This document shows positions 26,922 through 39,923 of a stretch of DNA of 64,000 nt, one piece after another. The position numbers and the translations under genes were made by a program. Location of the stretch: the NCBI GenBank assembly GCA_034336665.1, contig CM067564.1:45444951-45508950 (forward strand), in the 5' to 3' direction. The first letter of the stretch is position 1; each line of letters opens with the position of its first letter. Source of the stretch: Luscinia megarhynchos. Taxonomy: Eukaryota; Chordata; Aves; Passeriformes; Turdidae. The notes under the pieces are model-generated. The model was not told the origin of the DNA, searched no databases, and was given only the letters and a program-made list of their open reading frames with translations.

Positions 26922-27180
26922 GGCAAGGACCTCAAACTCATCCAGTTCCACCCCTTGCCGTGGGCAGGGACACCTTCTACAAAACCAGGCTGCTCAGAGC
27001 TCCATCCAACCTGGCCCTGGACACTTCCAAGGATGAACCATCCACAACTTCTCTGGATAACCTGTTTCAGTGTCTTACCACCCTCACAATAAAGAATTTC
27101 ATCCTGATATCCAATCTAAACCTGCCCTCTTTCAGTTTAAAGCCATTCCCCCTGTCCAGTCACTACCAGCTCCTGTAAAT
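26922..27180 (-). mobile_element. CR1 LINE 3' region fragment
   Basis: The plus strand carries, in order, CATCCAGTTCCACCCCTTGC, GGGCAGGGACACCTTCTAC, TCCATCCAACCTGGCCCTGG, ACCACCCTCACAATAAAGAA and CAGTTTAAAGCCATTCCCCC. This is the reverse complement of the well-known avian CR1 3' region (end of ORF2 plus 3' UTR), so the element lies on the minus strand with its 3' side at the left. The octamer tail itself is missing. A 72-codon plus-strand open frame across it is an antisense shadow. Confidence 0.92.
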
Positions 27181-29068
27181 GCAACATGAACAGAAAACAT
27201 CCCATTAAAATCTGTGTGGAATTTCATCTCCTTTCTGCAGCACCACATTGGCAAGTAAAGTGGAAGATTTCCTTGTATCCCATGAGGAAAGGAAGGCAGG
27301 AACAGGAGGATTGAGATGGTATCAATGTGCTTGCCAGCCAGAGAAGAATATGTGAGATGAGCCAGAGAGCAGGTGTAAAGTCCAGCAGGTCACACCAGAT
27401 CAAAAGGGGGTTATTAAGGACTATTTTCAACTGGGCATTCAAAAGATATATTTCTACACAGAAAAACATCCTTAGCATTTCACAATTTCAAGCCAGTGAA
27501 CCAACACCCTGTATGTTATATTTATCCTTAGAAGCAAACAAGGAACAATAAATTGCAGTGCCTGCAGCGAGATTGGATGGGGCTCAGTGATAAGGGGGAA
27601 GTGGGTTTCATTTTTCATGAGTGTTTTCCCCTCTCACTGGCTTCTGATCTGAGTCATCATACTGCTGCTGAGAGGCAGGTATTCACATTAAAAGCAATAA
27701 CCACTTAATTAAACTTCAGGTACTCTGAACTGTTCAAGCACACATAAAAAAGGGAAAACATTCCTATTTCTTTTGGTGAATGTATCACACTTTTATTTGT
27801 GATAGAATACATCAGTGGTGCAGTGACACGTTCTGCTTATCTTACAAATGATAAAAAGCAAATCAAGATTGCTTCTTCCCCTTCTTTCCCTCACATTGTG
27901 GCAGACTAAAAGCATCCAGGAAAGGGAGTGAATGACCACTCCAGGAAAGGGAGCATGGAAGCTTTCCTATCTGACTCTGAACAAGCATGAGACCTTTCCA
28001 AGATGGAACTTGTCCTGAGATTTTTCTCCCTAGAAAGGCTGTGACTATTTAAAACATGTACAATTATCCTATAAAAGCAACAATTATTCATAAAGCAGGA
28101 AAAAATGTTAAAAGCTTTTTGACAAATAATTCCTGACTAGGGAGATGGGGGATACTTAGGATCAAAAAAAACCAAACAGTTCACTGAAGTCCATTCCCTC
28201 CAACCTTGCCCCTCTTACATATGGAGCAGTGTGAATATAGGAAAAAACTGAATATTCAACTCTCTCTGGGGGATTTCCACTTTATTTTCTTATTCAGATT
28301 GCCTGGGCCATTTGCCAACTTCCCTTTGTGCTGCAAAGGCAAAGCCAGAGCTCGCTGCCCTTTCTTCTGGTCCTGAGATGCTCCTGGGAGCTGAGGAAAT
28401 CCCAGGTGGCAAAACAACCTCCCAGGGGCAGGATGAGTGTCAGTGCAGTGCCCTTGAGAGCTGGGGAGAGGTGAGACCCAGAGGCACCTCCACACTGAGA
28501 GCAGGATTTTTCCTGTCTGGGTTAGAAAGGAATGCTCCTCTTCCCACTTCATTAATCAGCCTGGGAAAATATAGGCCATTACAAAAAATGTAAATTCACC
28601 TGAACAACAGATGAGCAATGCTGAGCAACACTTTAAATTGCTTTGACTGAGCTTTTTGGATATAGTGTTATCTGGCAATTTCTATCCAGGACCAAACCAA
28701 TTTATTGAATTTATTGGATTGTTTAATATCCAGTAGCCAAAACGCCCCTTTGAACAGTGGGAAATCAGAGCACAATGTAAATTAACTCCCAGGTCTCCTT
28801 TATGGATCTTGTTCCTAACAGAAGAACATGGTGGTCTGCAACACAGGACTCTCCTCTTCATTTTTTAAAAAATGAAAATACAGAGTAATTTAAAGCTTGA
28901 ATGAACTTTTGAGGCATTTCTGTCATCTACATGTTAGACAGAAAATTTTCATACCACGCAGGAAGTTTCTCTGGGATCACAGCATTTTTAGCACATCCAC
29001 CTGCAGCAGGCTGTGGCTTCATTCTGCAGGATGTTGGGCATGGCTGAGAGGATGGCTGGTACCCCGTG

Positions 29069-29101
29069 GGCTTGGTTTAGTGAAGTAGGCTTGGTTTAGT
29101 G
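29069..29101 (+). repeat. 19-bp tandem duplication
   Basis: GGCTTGGTTTAGTG occurs at 29069-29082 and again at 29088-29101, giving a 19-base period and just under two copies. It is probably a small replication-slippage duplication. Confidence 0.7.
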
Positions 29102-30580
29102 GTTTAGGGCAACAGCTGAGTCAGAATTTATGGAAAGATGTCAGATCCCAGGATTTACAGCTGCTTTCCTGACAAAGCCTTGCAGAACCCTTGCAGTCCT
29201 GCTGTGTGAGCCAAAACTCCCCATGTTTTTGTACTCTAGATGTGAATTGTGCCTCATCTAATGCTCACTGTCTGAAAGCTCAGTCCCCACACAGCTCATG
29301 ACTCCCTTTGCAGTCATCTGTAGGGTGTGACTCATCTTGCACTAATGAGATTTTTAGATAAATTGCATGAATCACGTTTATAGAAGTGTTCTCTTTCCAC
29401 TGATGATGTAGGTTAGACAACCAGCTCAGATGGGTCTGACAACATTGTGACTAGAGATGTGGGTGACAAATCTCACACTTTTGTTCCTTCCTTCAGATCA
29501 TGAAACATAGGAGGGGGATCTGCAGGTAGAATTTGAATGATATAAACATCTTTGATTGACTTAACAGAAATGCCACCCTCTGAAATTTTAGCCTTGCTAA
29601 TTTGAAAGATGTTGATCAGTCACCTTAAACTGCCAGCTCACCAAAAACTGGATTAATATTTGTGGTGTAAAAACATCAAAAACTAAAGCAGCACAAAAAA
29701 AAAATTACCCTTGTTAGCTGTTGAGGTTTCCTGTTTTTTATCATTTTTATTGTATTTGATGTTGGAAATACACCAAACTGAAGGGGGAAAAAGTGAGCTT
29801 GGGATGCATTAAAGTTGTTGACATATTTCTCACTGGATGAGTGTTCATCACTCTTGAACTCTTGGATTTGCTTCAGTTCATCTTATCATAATTTCTCTTA
29901 AAAAAAGGCCATATTCTAAATTCCTTTTTCATCTTTCAAGTCCCCTTAGTGCTCAACCACCCTGTTGGCTTCAGTCAGATCACTCTAACAGCAGTGTACT
30001 AAGGGAAGGGAGGATGCAGTCTGCCCAGAGTGACTAATTTGGATTTTCAACTCTTTTCCTGAAGCTTCATTTTTATTTTTCTCTCTTTATTCCATTATTC
30101 ATGTCTCAGTCTGTAGCTGCTCCAAAGACTGCATTGTAGTCTCTGCCAGAGATGTATTTTTTTGAATGCAAAGGGGTCCTTTCTGGGGGATGCTGAGCTG
30201 CCTTTTGGAGTTTTGCAATTCTTTGCTGATTTGCTGGATCCAACCTCCTTTTGTTCTTCCTTTCAGTTGCTCATTTCACAGCTGAGCATCTTCTGAGCGT
30301 GGTGCCTTTCCTGCACAAACCCTGCTGCAGAGATGTGGTGCAATGGCATTTTCAGGGGTTGCTGTGGGCACTCAATCTTTTGTTCTGGTTAGAAATTCCT
30401 CACAGCTGACCACTTTGTACCATCACCAGCTCCTTAACTGATAACCAGTAGAATTCCTGAGATGTAAAATGAAGTTCCTTTTCTCTTCAGCAGTGAGGGC
30501 ACCATGCCCTGTCCATCCTCCAGTTCCATATTTTTCCCATTTGAAGCAATAATAAATTTATTTATTTACTCCAGACAAGA

Positions 30581-30636
30581 GGGGGGGTTTTGTTGGTTTT
30601 TTGTTTTTTTGTTTTTGTTTGTTTGTTTGTTTTGTA
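30581..30636 (+). repeat. G7 run followed by T/GTTT-rich tract
   Basis: Seven G, then T runs punctuated by single G, resolving into GTTT units near 30617-30632. It is simple low-complexity DNA. Spurious hydrophobic peptides arise from it. Confidence 0.8.
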
Positions 30637-33359
30637 GTATTCCACTCTATCACCCAATTCTGGATGAGCTTCACCAACTTCCTTCCTGACTGCTGCCTGT
30701 CTATTTCCGAGGAGTGATATGAGGAGTTGGAATGGGAAAAGGGAAAATATTACTTTGAAGGAGATGAAAAAGGATCTAAAGCCTGCATCAGCTCCAGCCC
30801 AGTCCTTCTTTGGTTTGTTGATCAGTCAGTCCCCACCAGTGCATCCCTGTGCCTCTGCCTGATAGCAAGACTAGCAGAGCTGGGGTCTGAACTCCCCTCC
30901 GTGTCCTTTTCATCTCACATTTCAAAACCCCTTAAGGCTGCACCATGCACTTTTTTGACAAGTCAGCAACTGTTAATGACTTCAGAAAACAGCCTGGAAA
31001 CCTGAAAAGAGGCACTCTTGCCTTTGACAGACGTGCAATCACAGTGACACCCTTCCCTGAGCCTGCAGCTAACGCAGGAACCCTCTGAAGTCAGTAAACA
31101 TGCAGCTCTCCCTAACCCCTGCCATCTTCTTCCTTCCCTCTGAGCTGCAGGCTCTTCCCTCCCCTATTTTTCTGACACACATTTTGCACAGGGAGCAGAA
31201 GTTAATGGTTTAGTTAAAGAACAGAGAAACAACATAATTTTTTAGCGTGCCAAAAAATTCCTGATTGAACTGTCCTCTATGTGGTGTCACTTCAGCATGT
31301 GGGACTGGAAAACTTGAATCCAGGGAAGATTTTCTTCTCTTCCTACTGTTTCACGACCCAGTGGGAGCAATTCTCATGATGAACTGTAAAATTGCTCTCC
31401 TCAATGCTGTGAATTTGGTAAAGCTTCCTCTCATGGCTGCATGGGGAGAAAGGACCTGGGTTTGCCAGCCAGAAGACACACAGCAGTGGATGTTGTTATG
31501 TGAAATTATTTTATTTCTTTTAAGAAAATGGAGGGGTCTGCAGTGGTGGAACGAGGCAGTAAAGTCTGGCAGCTGTTCATTTGTTGGGCCCAAAAGCCCA
31601 AAAGTCACACAGCTTGGACATCTGAGCACCAGTGAGTGACTGTGTTTGGACAAGATGTCAATGGGCTGTGACTCTTCTGTCTCTCTGAATTTCTCAGGTC
31701 CTTGTGGGAGGGGTTTAGATGCAAATGAATTCATTTTTAAACACAGAACTCAGGGAGGTTTGTCTTCACCCTGGGGTGTACATGCAGTGTAGGGTATATG
31801 AGCAACACAAAATGTTGGTGAAGATAAACTCAGCCTGTTCTTCAGCCCCAACTCCACCACTTACAAGACAGAACAGCTAAATTTCAATGTGAAATAACAG
31901 CAAAAATGCATGTGTTTTCATTAATCCCATTTCTCAAAATGTGAGAAAGGTTAACAGGTTCATGATTAAATGAACAGTAGAATAGATAAAATACATGATT
32001 TAAAAGAATAGTCAAGAGAAACTTCTGACAAGCTGATAATTCTCAATATTTGCTGTTTCTGTCATGGCAAAGGGCTTGTGGATTTGGAAGGAGCAATGAG
32101 TAGAGTTTGGCTTTATAAAATTCTTCCTTTGATTATCACAAGAGGTAACATGATCTTGACCACAGCAGGAAGTCAGTCTGGGGCTTTCTATCTTCATGTC
32201 CAACTCACTAAAACAATCCCTCTCAATTTTTCATTGAGCCTCATTTGATCTTGACCTCCTTGGATGGTCAGCACTGTTCAAAAAAAATTGTATCCTTGAG
32301 ATTTCCAGTTATTATTAATCCATGTACAGTGTGAACCTCAGAGTGATCTCAACCCTGGTCATATCTCTAGAGACAATGGCAAACTTCAGCTGGAAGGTTA
32401 GAAAATCCCATTAACAATTGTCTGCAGTGAACACAAGCATGGAAATTCCAGTTTTACTTGCTTGCCATCATCTTTTCACCTTTTTGATGGGACTGGGATC
32501 ATCAGCTCACCTTGGCAAGAGCTGGGAGAAGAGGCAAACATTAGGGATTTAATACCTCTTGGAGGGCTCCTGCTCACATGAAGGGTCATCCAAATATCCT
32601 TGGTGATATCCTGTCTCTAGTGATATCAAGGAAAGAACAGTGATACTTTTCTGTTGGGCAAAGCATTCAAAATATTTTAAAAGCTTTCAGGTTTAATATT
32701 GTTTTGTTATTTTATTCATAGAAGTCTTAGCAAAATCAGGCCTTCCCATTTTTAAAAAATAAAATACATTAACTGCAAAGCTTCTGGCAACTTAGGAAAA
32801 CAGATAGATATGGTTTAGCAGATAGAATAACCTGGGAAGATGTCCAGATGCTGTAGAAGTTGTTGGTGGTGCTGCTGCTTCTGTGGACATAATCACTGAT
32901 GGGAATATTTTGTAAAAATGTAATAGAATGTAGATGACATGGCTGTTCATAAATGCAATATAAATACCATTGAGACATTAATTATATTGTTTTGATTTAT
33001 AAAAACAGATTTTGCAAGGGATGAAAATTTCACATAAAACCCCAGAATATTTGCCCTGGCTTTTTTTCCTTAAGCAGCAGCTTGCAGATCTAAAGGTATT
33101 AAAAATGGAGAGGACATTCCTGGGGGGAAGTGAAGCTTTCCACTCTTCCCATGTTAGCAGATCCTTCAGGCAGTTTCATGCACACATCTGACCACTTCAG
33201 AATGTCCAAAAAATTGCATTTTTTTAATGTCAGCCTTGGTTCTCTCATACAGTCAGGAATATGGAGATCCCTGCAATTTTACAGCACTGGATTATGGGAG
33301 GGAGGATGAGGAATTCTTGCTGCTTGTCTTAGAACCTAAACTCCTTGCTTAGGCAGCAG

Positions 33360-33910
33360 ACTGTTATTTTACTTCTGTTTTGGCTATTAGCTTAAAAACT
33401 GCATATTTGTGAGACTATCTCTAAAAAAACAGTGGGCTGGGTCACAAAACAGATAATAATCACTAATTAATCAGCCATCAGACTAATAATGGGCCTTCAG
33501 TTTTGCCAACAAACCCCGCCAGTGAATCGCACCCTCATTACCAATAACTACCAATTTAGAGTCTGTGTTACTGCACCACTTTTATTAATGTCACATTCAG
33601 AAGGATACTGTAGCAATAAACTGGCATAAGGCTGTAAAAAGAGGGTTGTTGTACATATTAATAATGTATTTTATGGTGCACTTTAATATTCTGGATCCAA
33701 GCTGCCTGGCTTTATAATCAGAAGAGGGAAAAGACAAGTGGATCAATCATCCTCACCTGATCCTACAGAGGCCACCCAGCTCGTCATGGTGATGTATATG
33801 GGCATAATATCTGCTTACAAAAATCTTATTATTGAGCAACACTATTAGTTCTGATTTGTTATAACGCCTTCTAATAAGTTTAGCAATAAGTTTCTGCATG
33901 ATTTATGGGG
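33360..33910. promoter_or_regulatory. AT-rich, homeodomain-motif-dense block (possible conserved enhancer)
   Basis: TAATTA at 33464-33469 lies inside CTAATTAATCAGCCATCA. ACTAATAATGGGCC follows at 33482-33495, CCAAT words lie near 33541-33555, and many TTATTAAT, AATAATG and TTTATAATC words run to 33900. No transposable element or open frame explains the block. Dense homeodomain-type words in unique DNA of a bird resemble conserved non-coding elements near developmental genes. This is inference; conservation was not measured. Confidence 0.28.
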
Positions 33911-35318
33911 GTGCTTTTTTAAGCAGGAGCTGTCTGCAGTCTCTCCAGGAGATGGATGTGGTGGTTGGTGAGGAGCTGGGAGGGACATGGGGGTCTCTGA
34001 GCAAGAGGAGAGCACCCTTTTTATGTGGGCTTAGTTCAGAGCACAATCCTTCCTCCAGGTCTTCTCCATGTGGGAAAAACACCTAAAGCTTCATCTTGAA
34101 CATTAGAGCAGCCAGAAAACATTGCTGCATTTCCCATTTCTGCCACAGAAGACCCTTACTTCCACCTTGGAAGAGAGAGCTGAATCCCAGTTTGAAAACG
34201 TGCAAATCTGTGTGGTTTAGGGGTTTAGGGATCTCACTGGGTTCAGGTCTTTGTAAACCAGGCATATTTTATAGCATTTCTCTCCAACACCAGAGTGGTG
34301 AAGGAAGTTGAATTAATAGCTTCAATACATTCATATGATGAGAGACCCCAAATAAACATTTAAAGGGAAGAGTCCTCACCTTTCCTCCATAATTCCACTG
34401 CCTTCCCTGCTTCCATACTGACCACCTGAGTTTAGCTGCTATTAAATAGAGCTGACTTTGTGTCCTCTGGGAAGGAGGAGCAAAGAGCTCATGGGAATGC
34501 TCAATAACAAAGAGGTTTGGACACATTAGCACAACAGCTTTCCCTGACCATCTCTGGAGCAGAACTTCTTGGGAGCTGGGGCAAGGCCACCATGGAATTA
34601 TGTCTTCTGACCAAGCATGGTCCATCCAACAGCATAATGTCAGCAACAGCATCCCTTTGCTCCAAATTTAACCCCTTCTCGTGGTGGGACCAGCTGGCTG
34701 AACCACTGCTAAATCCTGTTCATGACTTTGCTCTTCACCTTCCAGTCTTCCTGGCTTGGAAAAAAAAAAAGATCTCTGGTTCCACTGCCAGTCACAGCTG
34801 CACCATCTGTCCCATGGGTAGTAAACTGTAGGTCAGAGTGATCTGTCAGAGGACAACTGGCCCAGCAGATGGACCACCCAAACCATGGTGAGGAAGAAAA
34901 TTACCATCCTTGGGGGATGTACATGGCTCCCCTCATTGCTGCTGAGCTACAGCTGGGGGTCAGAGATGTGAGGGCAGCAGGAGGTGGCACAGCCAATCTC
35001 CATGAAGGGTAGGTGTGGATTTGCACTTAAAACCCTGACACCCAGCCAAGGGTTTCATTTTCCCCGTGGTGAGATGACTGCTGTGGAACCGATGGGCTTT
35101 TAACTGTAGCTGCAGCCATTAATTTAACACAAAGAACAGCATTTCTGCTCCTTTCCAGTGGAACCTGTCATTTGAGTCTAATGACTCTGATTACAGCCCC
35201 CACTAGCTGGTGATGGACAGGGCTCTTCCCCTTCCAGCAAGCTGAGGAGAAAGGCCAGGTGGCCTCAGCACCAAAGTGAATAAATAACTCTGTTTGCATT
35301 AATTCTGTGAAGGTTTGC

Positions 35319-35422
35319 AACCTGGACTAGGTTTACAAGTAAATTGGCTTTTAATTGTAACCTGGACTAGGTCTAATGTGTAACCTGGACTAGATCTTCA
35401 AGTAAATTGGTTTCTAATTAGA
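35319..35422 (+). repeat. Degenerate tandem repeat, ~40-bp unit with a shortened middle copy
   Basis: The word AACCTGGACTAG begins at 35319, 35359 and 35382. The first and third copies continue with closely similar text containing CAAGTAAATTGG and a TAATT ending. The middle copy is only about 23 bases long because that part is missing. It looks like a local three-copy minisatellite with an internal deletion. Confidence 0.85.
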
Positions 35423-36198
35423 GAAGGACAGGAGTAAAAGATGCCTGGAGTCAAGTTCTGGGATGGACTCTCACTTGCTGTACAATGATGTGGTGTAACT
35501 TCCATTTGATGGTGTTTAAGGCTCTATCCTGGTTAAGGATTGCAGAATTCCAAGTATGACTAAGATACAGCAAAGCCCAATAAGACAGGCCTTGCCAAGT
35601 TTCTTATTGACTTGGCACACTGAAATGTTTATGGAAAAATTACAGAGGTCCTTTTAAATAGAGTTAAAATTCTCTGCTTTATAGTGGAAGTTTACTGCCC
35701 TGTTGCAATGGCACTGAGCAGAATTTGGTTGAAAAAAATCACAAAAACATTACCCTGAGGAAAGTACCAGATAACCACCCTGTTAAACATGTGCTTTGTA
35801 TCACAGTTTAGCTACTTTACACATCAATTTTCCAAGTATTTCTTAACTGCATTGGATAAGTCATTAAAGCAGCATTCTGAGTGGCTGCAGAGACCACTTG
35901 TGTCGGGTTTACCACAATATATCACCTTGCTGTTGACTAAAAATAATTCCCATTCAATTGGCTTGTTTTAACTGAACAACCGGTGTTTGTATTTTCTATG
36001 TACACATTTCATTGAAGCCCATATTTCAGGAGGGACAATGGCAATGTGCTGAAGACCTTCTGTGTTTGAGGGTGGACAAACCAGGGAAAGGAATATGAAC
36101 TCAAAGTCTTTGCTCATATGGAAATACATCATCTCACCAATTCTGTGCAGGTAATCTTACCAATCTTACAGGTTCTCTAGCTGCAGCTAAAGAGGTTT

Positions 36199-36252
36199 AC
36201 AGGTGCAGCTTTAGGTTCTACAGGTGCAGCTTTAGGTTCTACAGGTGCAGCT
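36199..36252 (+). repeat. 21-bp tandem repeat, 2.5 copies
   Basis: The unit begins ACAGGTGCAGCTTTAGG. It runs 36199-36219 and 36220-36240, then breaks off after 12 bases at 36252. The two full copies are identical, which suggests a recent duplication. Each unit carries one E-box-like CAGGTG. Confidence 0.92.
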
Positions 36253-36989
36253 TCCCTGCCCACCTCCCATCACCTGCAGCTTGCTTGGGGCTGGTGACTT
36301 TGCAGCTTTATTTGCTCCCTGAGTTGCTAAATGAGGGCAGGGCTGAGTGCTGGGAGGAGATTTCCCCATGGGAGACAGGTTTGTTCCCACAGGGACAGAT
36401 CCTGCCTCCTTCATGCTGCCAGAAGAAAGTGAACCAGGATCAAAATCTAATTTAAAGGGGAAAAAGATGAAGGCTGTGCTGTTATTGAAGGCAAATCCCT
36501 GCAGATCCCTGGGAATAAAGCTGTTGTCTAATGGAAGCTGCTAATAAACCCAAAAAAGTCATGTAAAGGGAAACAATCCATTATTTATATGACAGGTAAA
36601 CCACATAAAGACTCCTTATCAAGTTAACATTCTGGGCCAGGTACTTGCTTTTGTAATCTTCAAAAAACCTAATGGTTAGTCAGCCAGGGGTTTGTTTTTG
36701 TTCAGTGTGTTTGCAGCTCTGTGAGCACCTGCCATTTCCCAGGGAGTTCTGCTCCACATGATTTACTCTGCTGCTGGATTGTTTGGCAACATTCCTTCTC
36801 AAAGAGGCTACCAGCAATAAATTAGTGCTTTTCATGATTTAGACATTTTTAAGTGTTTCTAATCTTCCTCCCCCCAACCTTTCATTGTCAACAAATTCAG
36901 TATTTGTTGCTCTGTCAATAATCTGGTGCTTTTCTTTCTCTGTTGTTGTGCATTCTGTGTTTTACAGGAATGTTTAGTTGCTCTGCATG

Positions 36990-37090
36990 TGACACAATAA
37001 TAATACCTTTTGGCTAGATGTGGCACACCTCTCAAGACCTCAAAATGTTTTGTAAACTTTCATTAACTCCCAAATTCCACATACTGTAAT
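36990..37090 (+). mobile_element. Possible ancient MIR-like SINE relic
   Basis: The order TAATAATACCTTTTGGC, then GGCACACCTCTCAAGACCTC, then AAATGTTTTGTAAAC and TTCATTAAC resembles the amniote MIR-type SINE segment in which 'AGCACCTTTCAT', 'CTCAAAGCACTTTACAAAC' and 'ATTAATTAA' occur in that order. Divergence is high, only about 80-100 bases are comparable, and this judgement is from memory of the family pattern. Confidence 0.35.
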
Positions 37091-39472
37091 GTCAGTCTAG
37101 TCCTTAAGGTGTTTTTTCCTCAAGTGCTCCTGAGACATCTGCACTCAGATTGACAAATCTGTGTGGAAAAAAAAAAATCACCCACCCAGTTAAGTGCTTG
37201 TGATCTCAGGCTTTTGTATGCAAACATCATGTAAAATGTAAAGGTAAAATTGAGATTTTTTTTTCACTTGTTTTTAAGGGGTTTTCATGAATGTCCAAGT
37301 CCCCTGGAGACAACTGACCCTGTGAGAGACTTGAGCTACTTTTTATAATAGAAAAGTTCACAGCTAGAAAAAAGAAGTGAAAGAGCAGGAGCATTAGAAG
37401 CAAAAAGAGGGTAAATAAAAACATACTAACACTTAAAATGGAAAAATATCATAACTTTTAAGCTATTAATGTAACTTAGGAGCTGTTAAGATTTGAATAC
37501 ATTAAGAATAATAAATTATTTTCTGTGAGAGCAAAAATATTTTCTCCCTGGCAAATACCCCTGGCTTAAAGTGCAGATTTATTTGTAGAGTGGTTTTATA
37601 GCAGCTCCACACTGTAAGGTTTTTTCTCCTTGAGCCTCTAAGCTCTGTGTGATTTAGTGCTGGGGGAAGAGATCACTGTTCAATTAATTTTTTAAATAAG
37701 CAAATGTTAAATTTAGAGAGACAAAAATTCTTCATTCAAGCTCTTTAAGAACGAATTGTCATGTCAACTAAAACACTAAAACCAAAGCAGAGGTATAAAT
37801 TGTTTGGAGTTTAGGGCTACAGTTAATTTAATCCCCTGTGTTTGGTTTAGGGTGTAAAAGCACTAATAGCTTGATTTACATCTCACTCCTCCTGCTGTAA
37901 TGCAGAATTGCTGCCAGCAGAGCAGCACTCAAGAACATGATGCCAACAATTAACCTGTCCACCCCATGCAAAGCTCAGGACCTGAAACTGCTGCCAACAA
38001 AGGCACAGAACTTCAGGTGCTCTGAACTACATGGACCAAAGAATTTTCTATCCCTTCTAGAAACTGCAGGTCTCATCCCCCAATATTTTCTAGGTCTGTT
38101 TTGTATTTTCCTGTGCAGCCAGGCTGGCTGTGCTTGCATTGCACCAGCTCTGCTGTGGTGATGAAAAATAAGAACAGAGACATCAGCCTTGCCTACACAA
38201 ACATGGAATAAAAAGGTCCATTTGCAGACATCCAGTCCTCAGGTTGCAAACATATCTATCACTACACGGAGCCATGTGGTGAAAACACAACATATGGCAA
38301 TGTAATCATGACAGTAAATAAAAGAAATTCTCAGTGTCAGCAGCAGGAGAGGAGCCACCACACATCATCCAAATTTGTCTCACACCAGAAAGGCTGAAGA
38401 AGACAAAGGCAGCTGCAATGGGAAGTGATGGACTAAGAGGCCCCAGTGACAAATTTCATTCTTTCATTTCACACACAGAAGCAGAATGAGCAGCTTTTCT
38501 GATCTTTTCTGTCTCAGACCAGAATCTTTCTGTGGCTGCAGATGAGGCACATGCATGGCTTCCCTGTGGGGGCCAAGGAGGAAGATTTTTGGAGATGTGT
38601 GATGGAAATTGTCCTAAGTCCCACCACTCCACATGGGGCTGCACAAGAGAGGAAAAGCCCTTGAGCCCTGAGAAGAAAACAGTGACACCTCTTCCATCAA
38701 TCCATGATGCTCCATCCCTTTTCAGAAGCTCCAAAGACCACACCTGGTGTTTCTCCAGTCACAGCCCAAATCCTACAGGTCAGAGCCCACGAGGCAGAGT
38801 GTGGTTTGATCTCAGGAACACAAGGCTTTTCACCCTACAACTATTTTGCAGCTGAAAACCATTGGCCTCTTCTTCCAGAAGGCACAGACTGGTTTTGTGC
38901 CTTTTCCACTCCACTAAGATTTCCAGAAATAGGTGCCTGATGCTGAACTCTTTAAACCCACACTAACTACAGATATGACTCTCCTGATTTATGAGAGTAG
39001 ATTGCTGCTAGTTTTCACTGAGACTCTATCAACTTTGATTAATTATAAAGCTTTAAAATGGGATTTTAGGAGTTTATATTCAGAAATCCAGTTCTACTTC
39101 CAGGGAGCTCCACCATCACTTAAGCAGGACCCTCTTTGGGATCTAAGTAAAATCCAGTCATGAAGGCCAATAGATACCCACAATAAATTGGAGCTGAGAG
39201 ATGCTTTCCCCAGGGCTGAATTTGTACCAAAGGGTTTAGGTGGAAATTAATCACCACACCCTGAGAGAAATGAGTTAAGTATGAAAGGATTAAAGTAACC
39301 CTGAAAACCCAGAGGAAAAGTAAAGAAGCTTTTCATAAACTGTTGGTTTTTGGTACTCAGTAGAGTATGGCATATGAGGGTTGAAACACCCCAAAAATAA
39401 TGATATCTCCTCCCTCTGTGCAGGGAGCTGAATTTAGGGAAATCTGCATGATTGTATCAACCCCAGGTCTGT

Positions 39473-39491
39473 GGGATGGGATGGGATGGGA
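39473..39491 (+). repeat. Short GGGAT microsatellite
   Basis: Just under four consecutive GGGAT units, seen directly. Confidence 0.8.
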
Positions 39492-39851
39492 ATTGAGAGG
39501 TGTACAGCACTCTTCCTACCACAGAGAAATAACTACAGTCAGCATTTCAGGGATCACAAAGGCCACATTAACTGGTGTTTCACAATAGTCATGACTACCT
39601 GCAAAAAACTGTTAACCAGTGTGGATCCACGGCAGCAGCTGACACCAGGCTAACATCTGCACTCACAGACAAGCTTTTAATTAGCTAAAAACTAGCATTT
39701 CCAGGCTGTGGACTTTTCAGGTAAGCTGTATCTTTCAGGACACAGCTCAGCTGGCAGTGTGGCAAGCAGCAGGAATGGGGAGGAAAGGCACAGGGGAGAA
39801 GAAGATAAAAGAATCAGAGGTCCAAGATTGTTGGTGTTTGTGCAGCTCAGC

Positions 39852-39923
39852 ACTGGTTTAGTGCTGGACCTGGCTGCACTGATGATCTTAGAGGTCTTTC
39901 CCAGCCTCTGATGCTGTGATTCT
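39852..39923 (+). mobile_element. CR1 LINE 3'-end fragment
   Basis: GGTTTAGTGCTGGACCTGGC, then TGATGATCTTAGAGGTCTTT and GCTGTGATTCTT match the last 70 or so bases of a CR1 3' UTR on the plus strand, ending in an octamer-like TGTGATTCT. It is a strongly 5'-truncated copy, the commonest form of CR1 in birds. Confidence 0.85.

Larger units (their letters stand above)
27181..39851. other. Unique non-coding sequence, no gene seen
   Basis: About 12.7 kb with no recognised exon, RNA gene or intact element. Opposed open frames of 124 and 127 codons overlap at 31265-31734 and look like chance. Small tandem repeats, a possible ancient SINE and a regulatory-looking block inside it are listed separately. 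Confidence 0.5.

Noticed and set aside
31265..31734. Opposed open frames of 124 and 127 codons.
   Set aside because: They overlap on opposite strands and have no recognised domain or visible context, so they are most likely chance.
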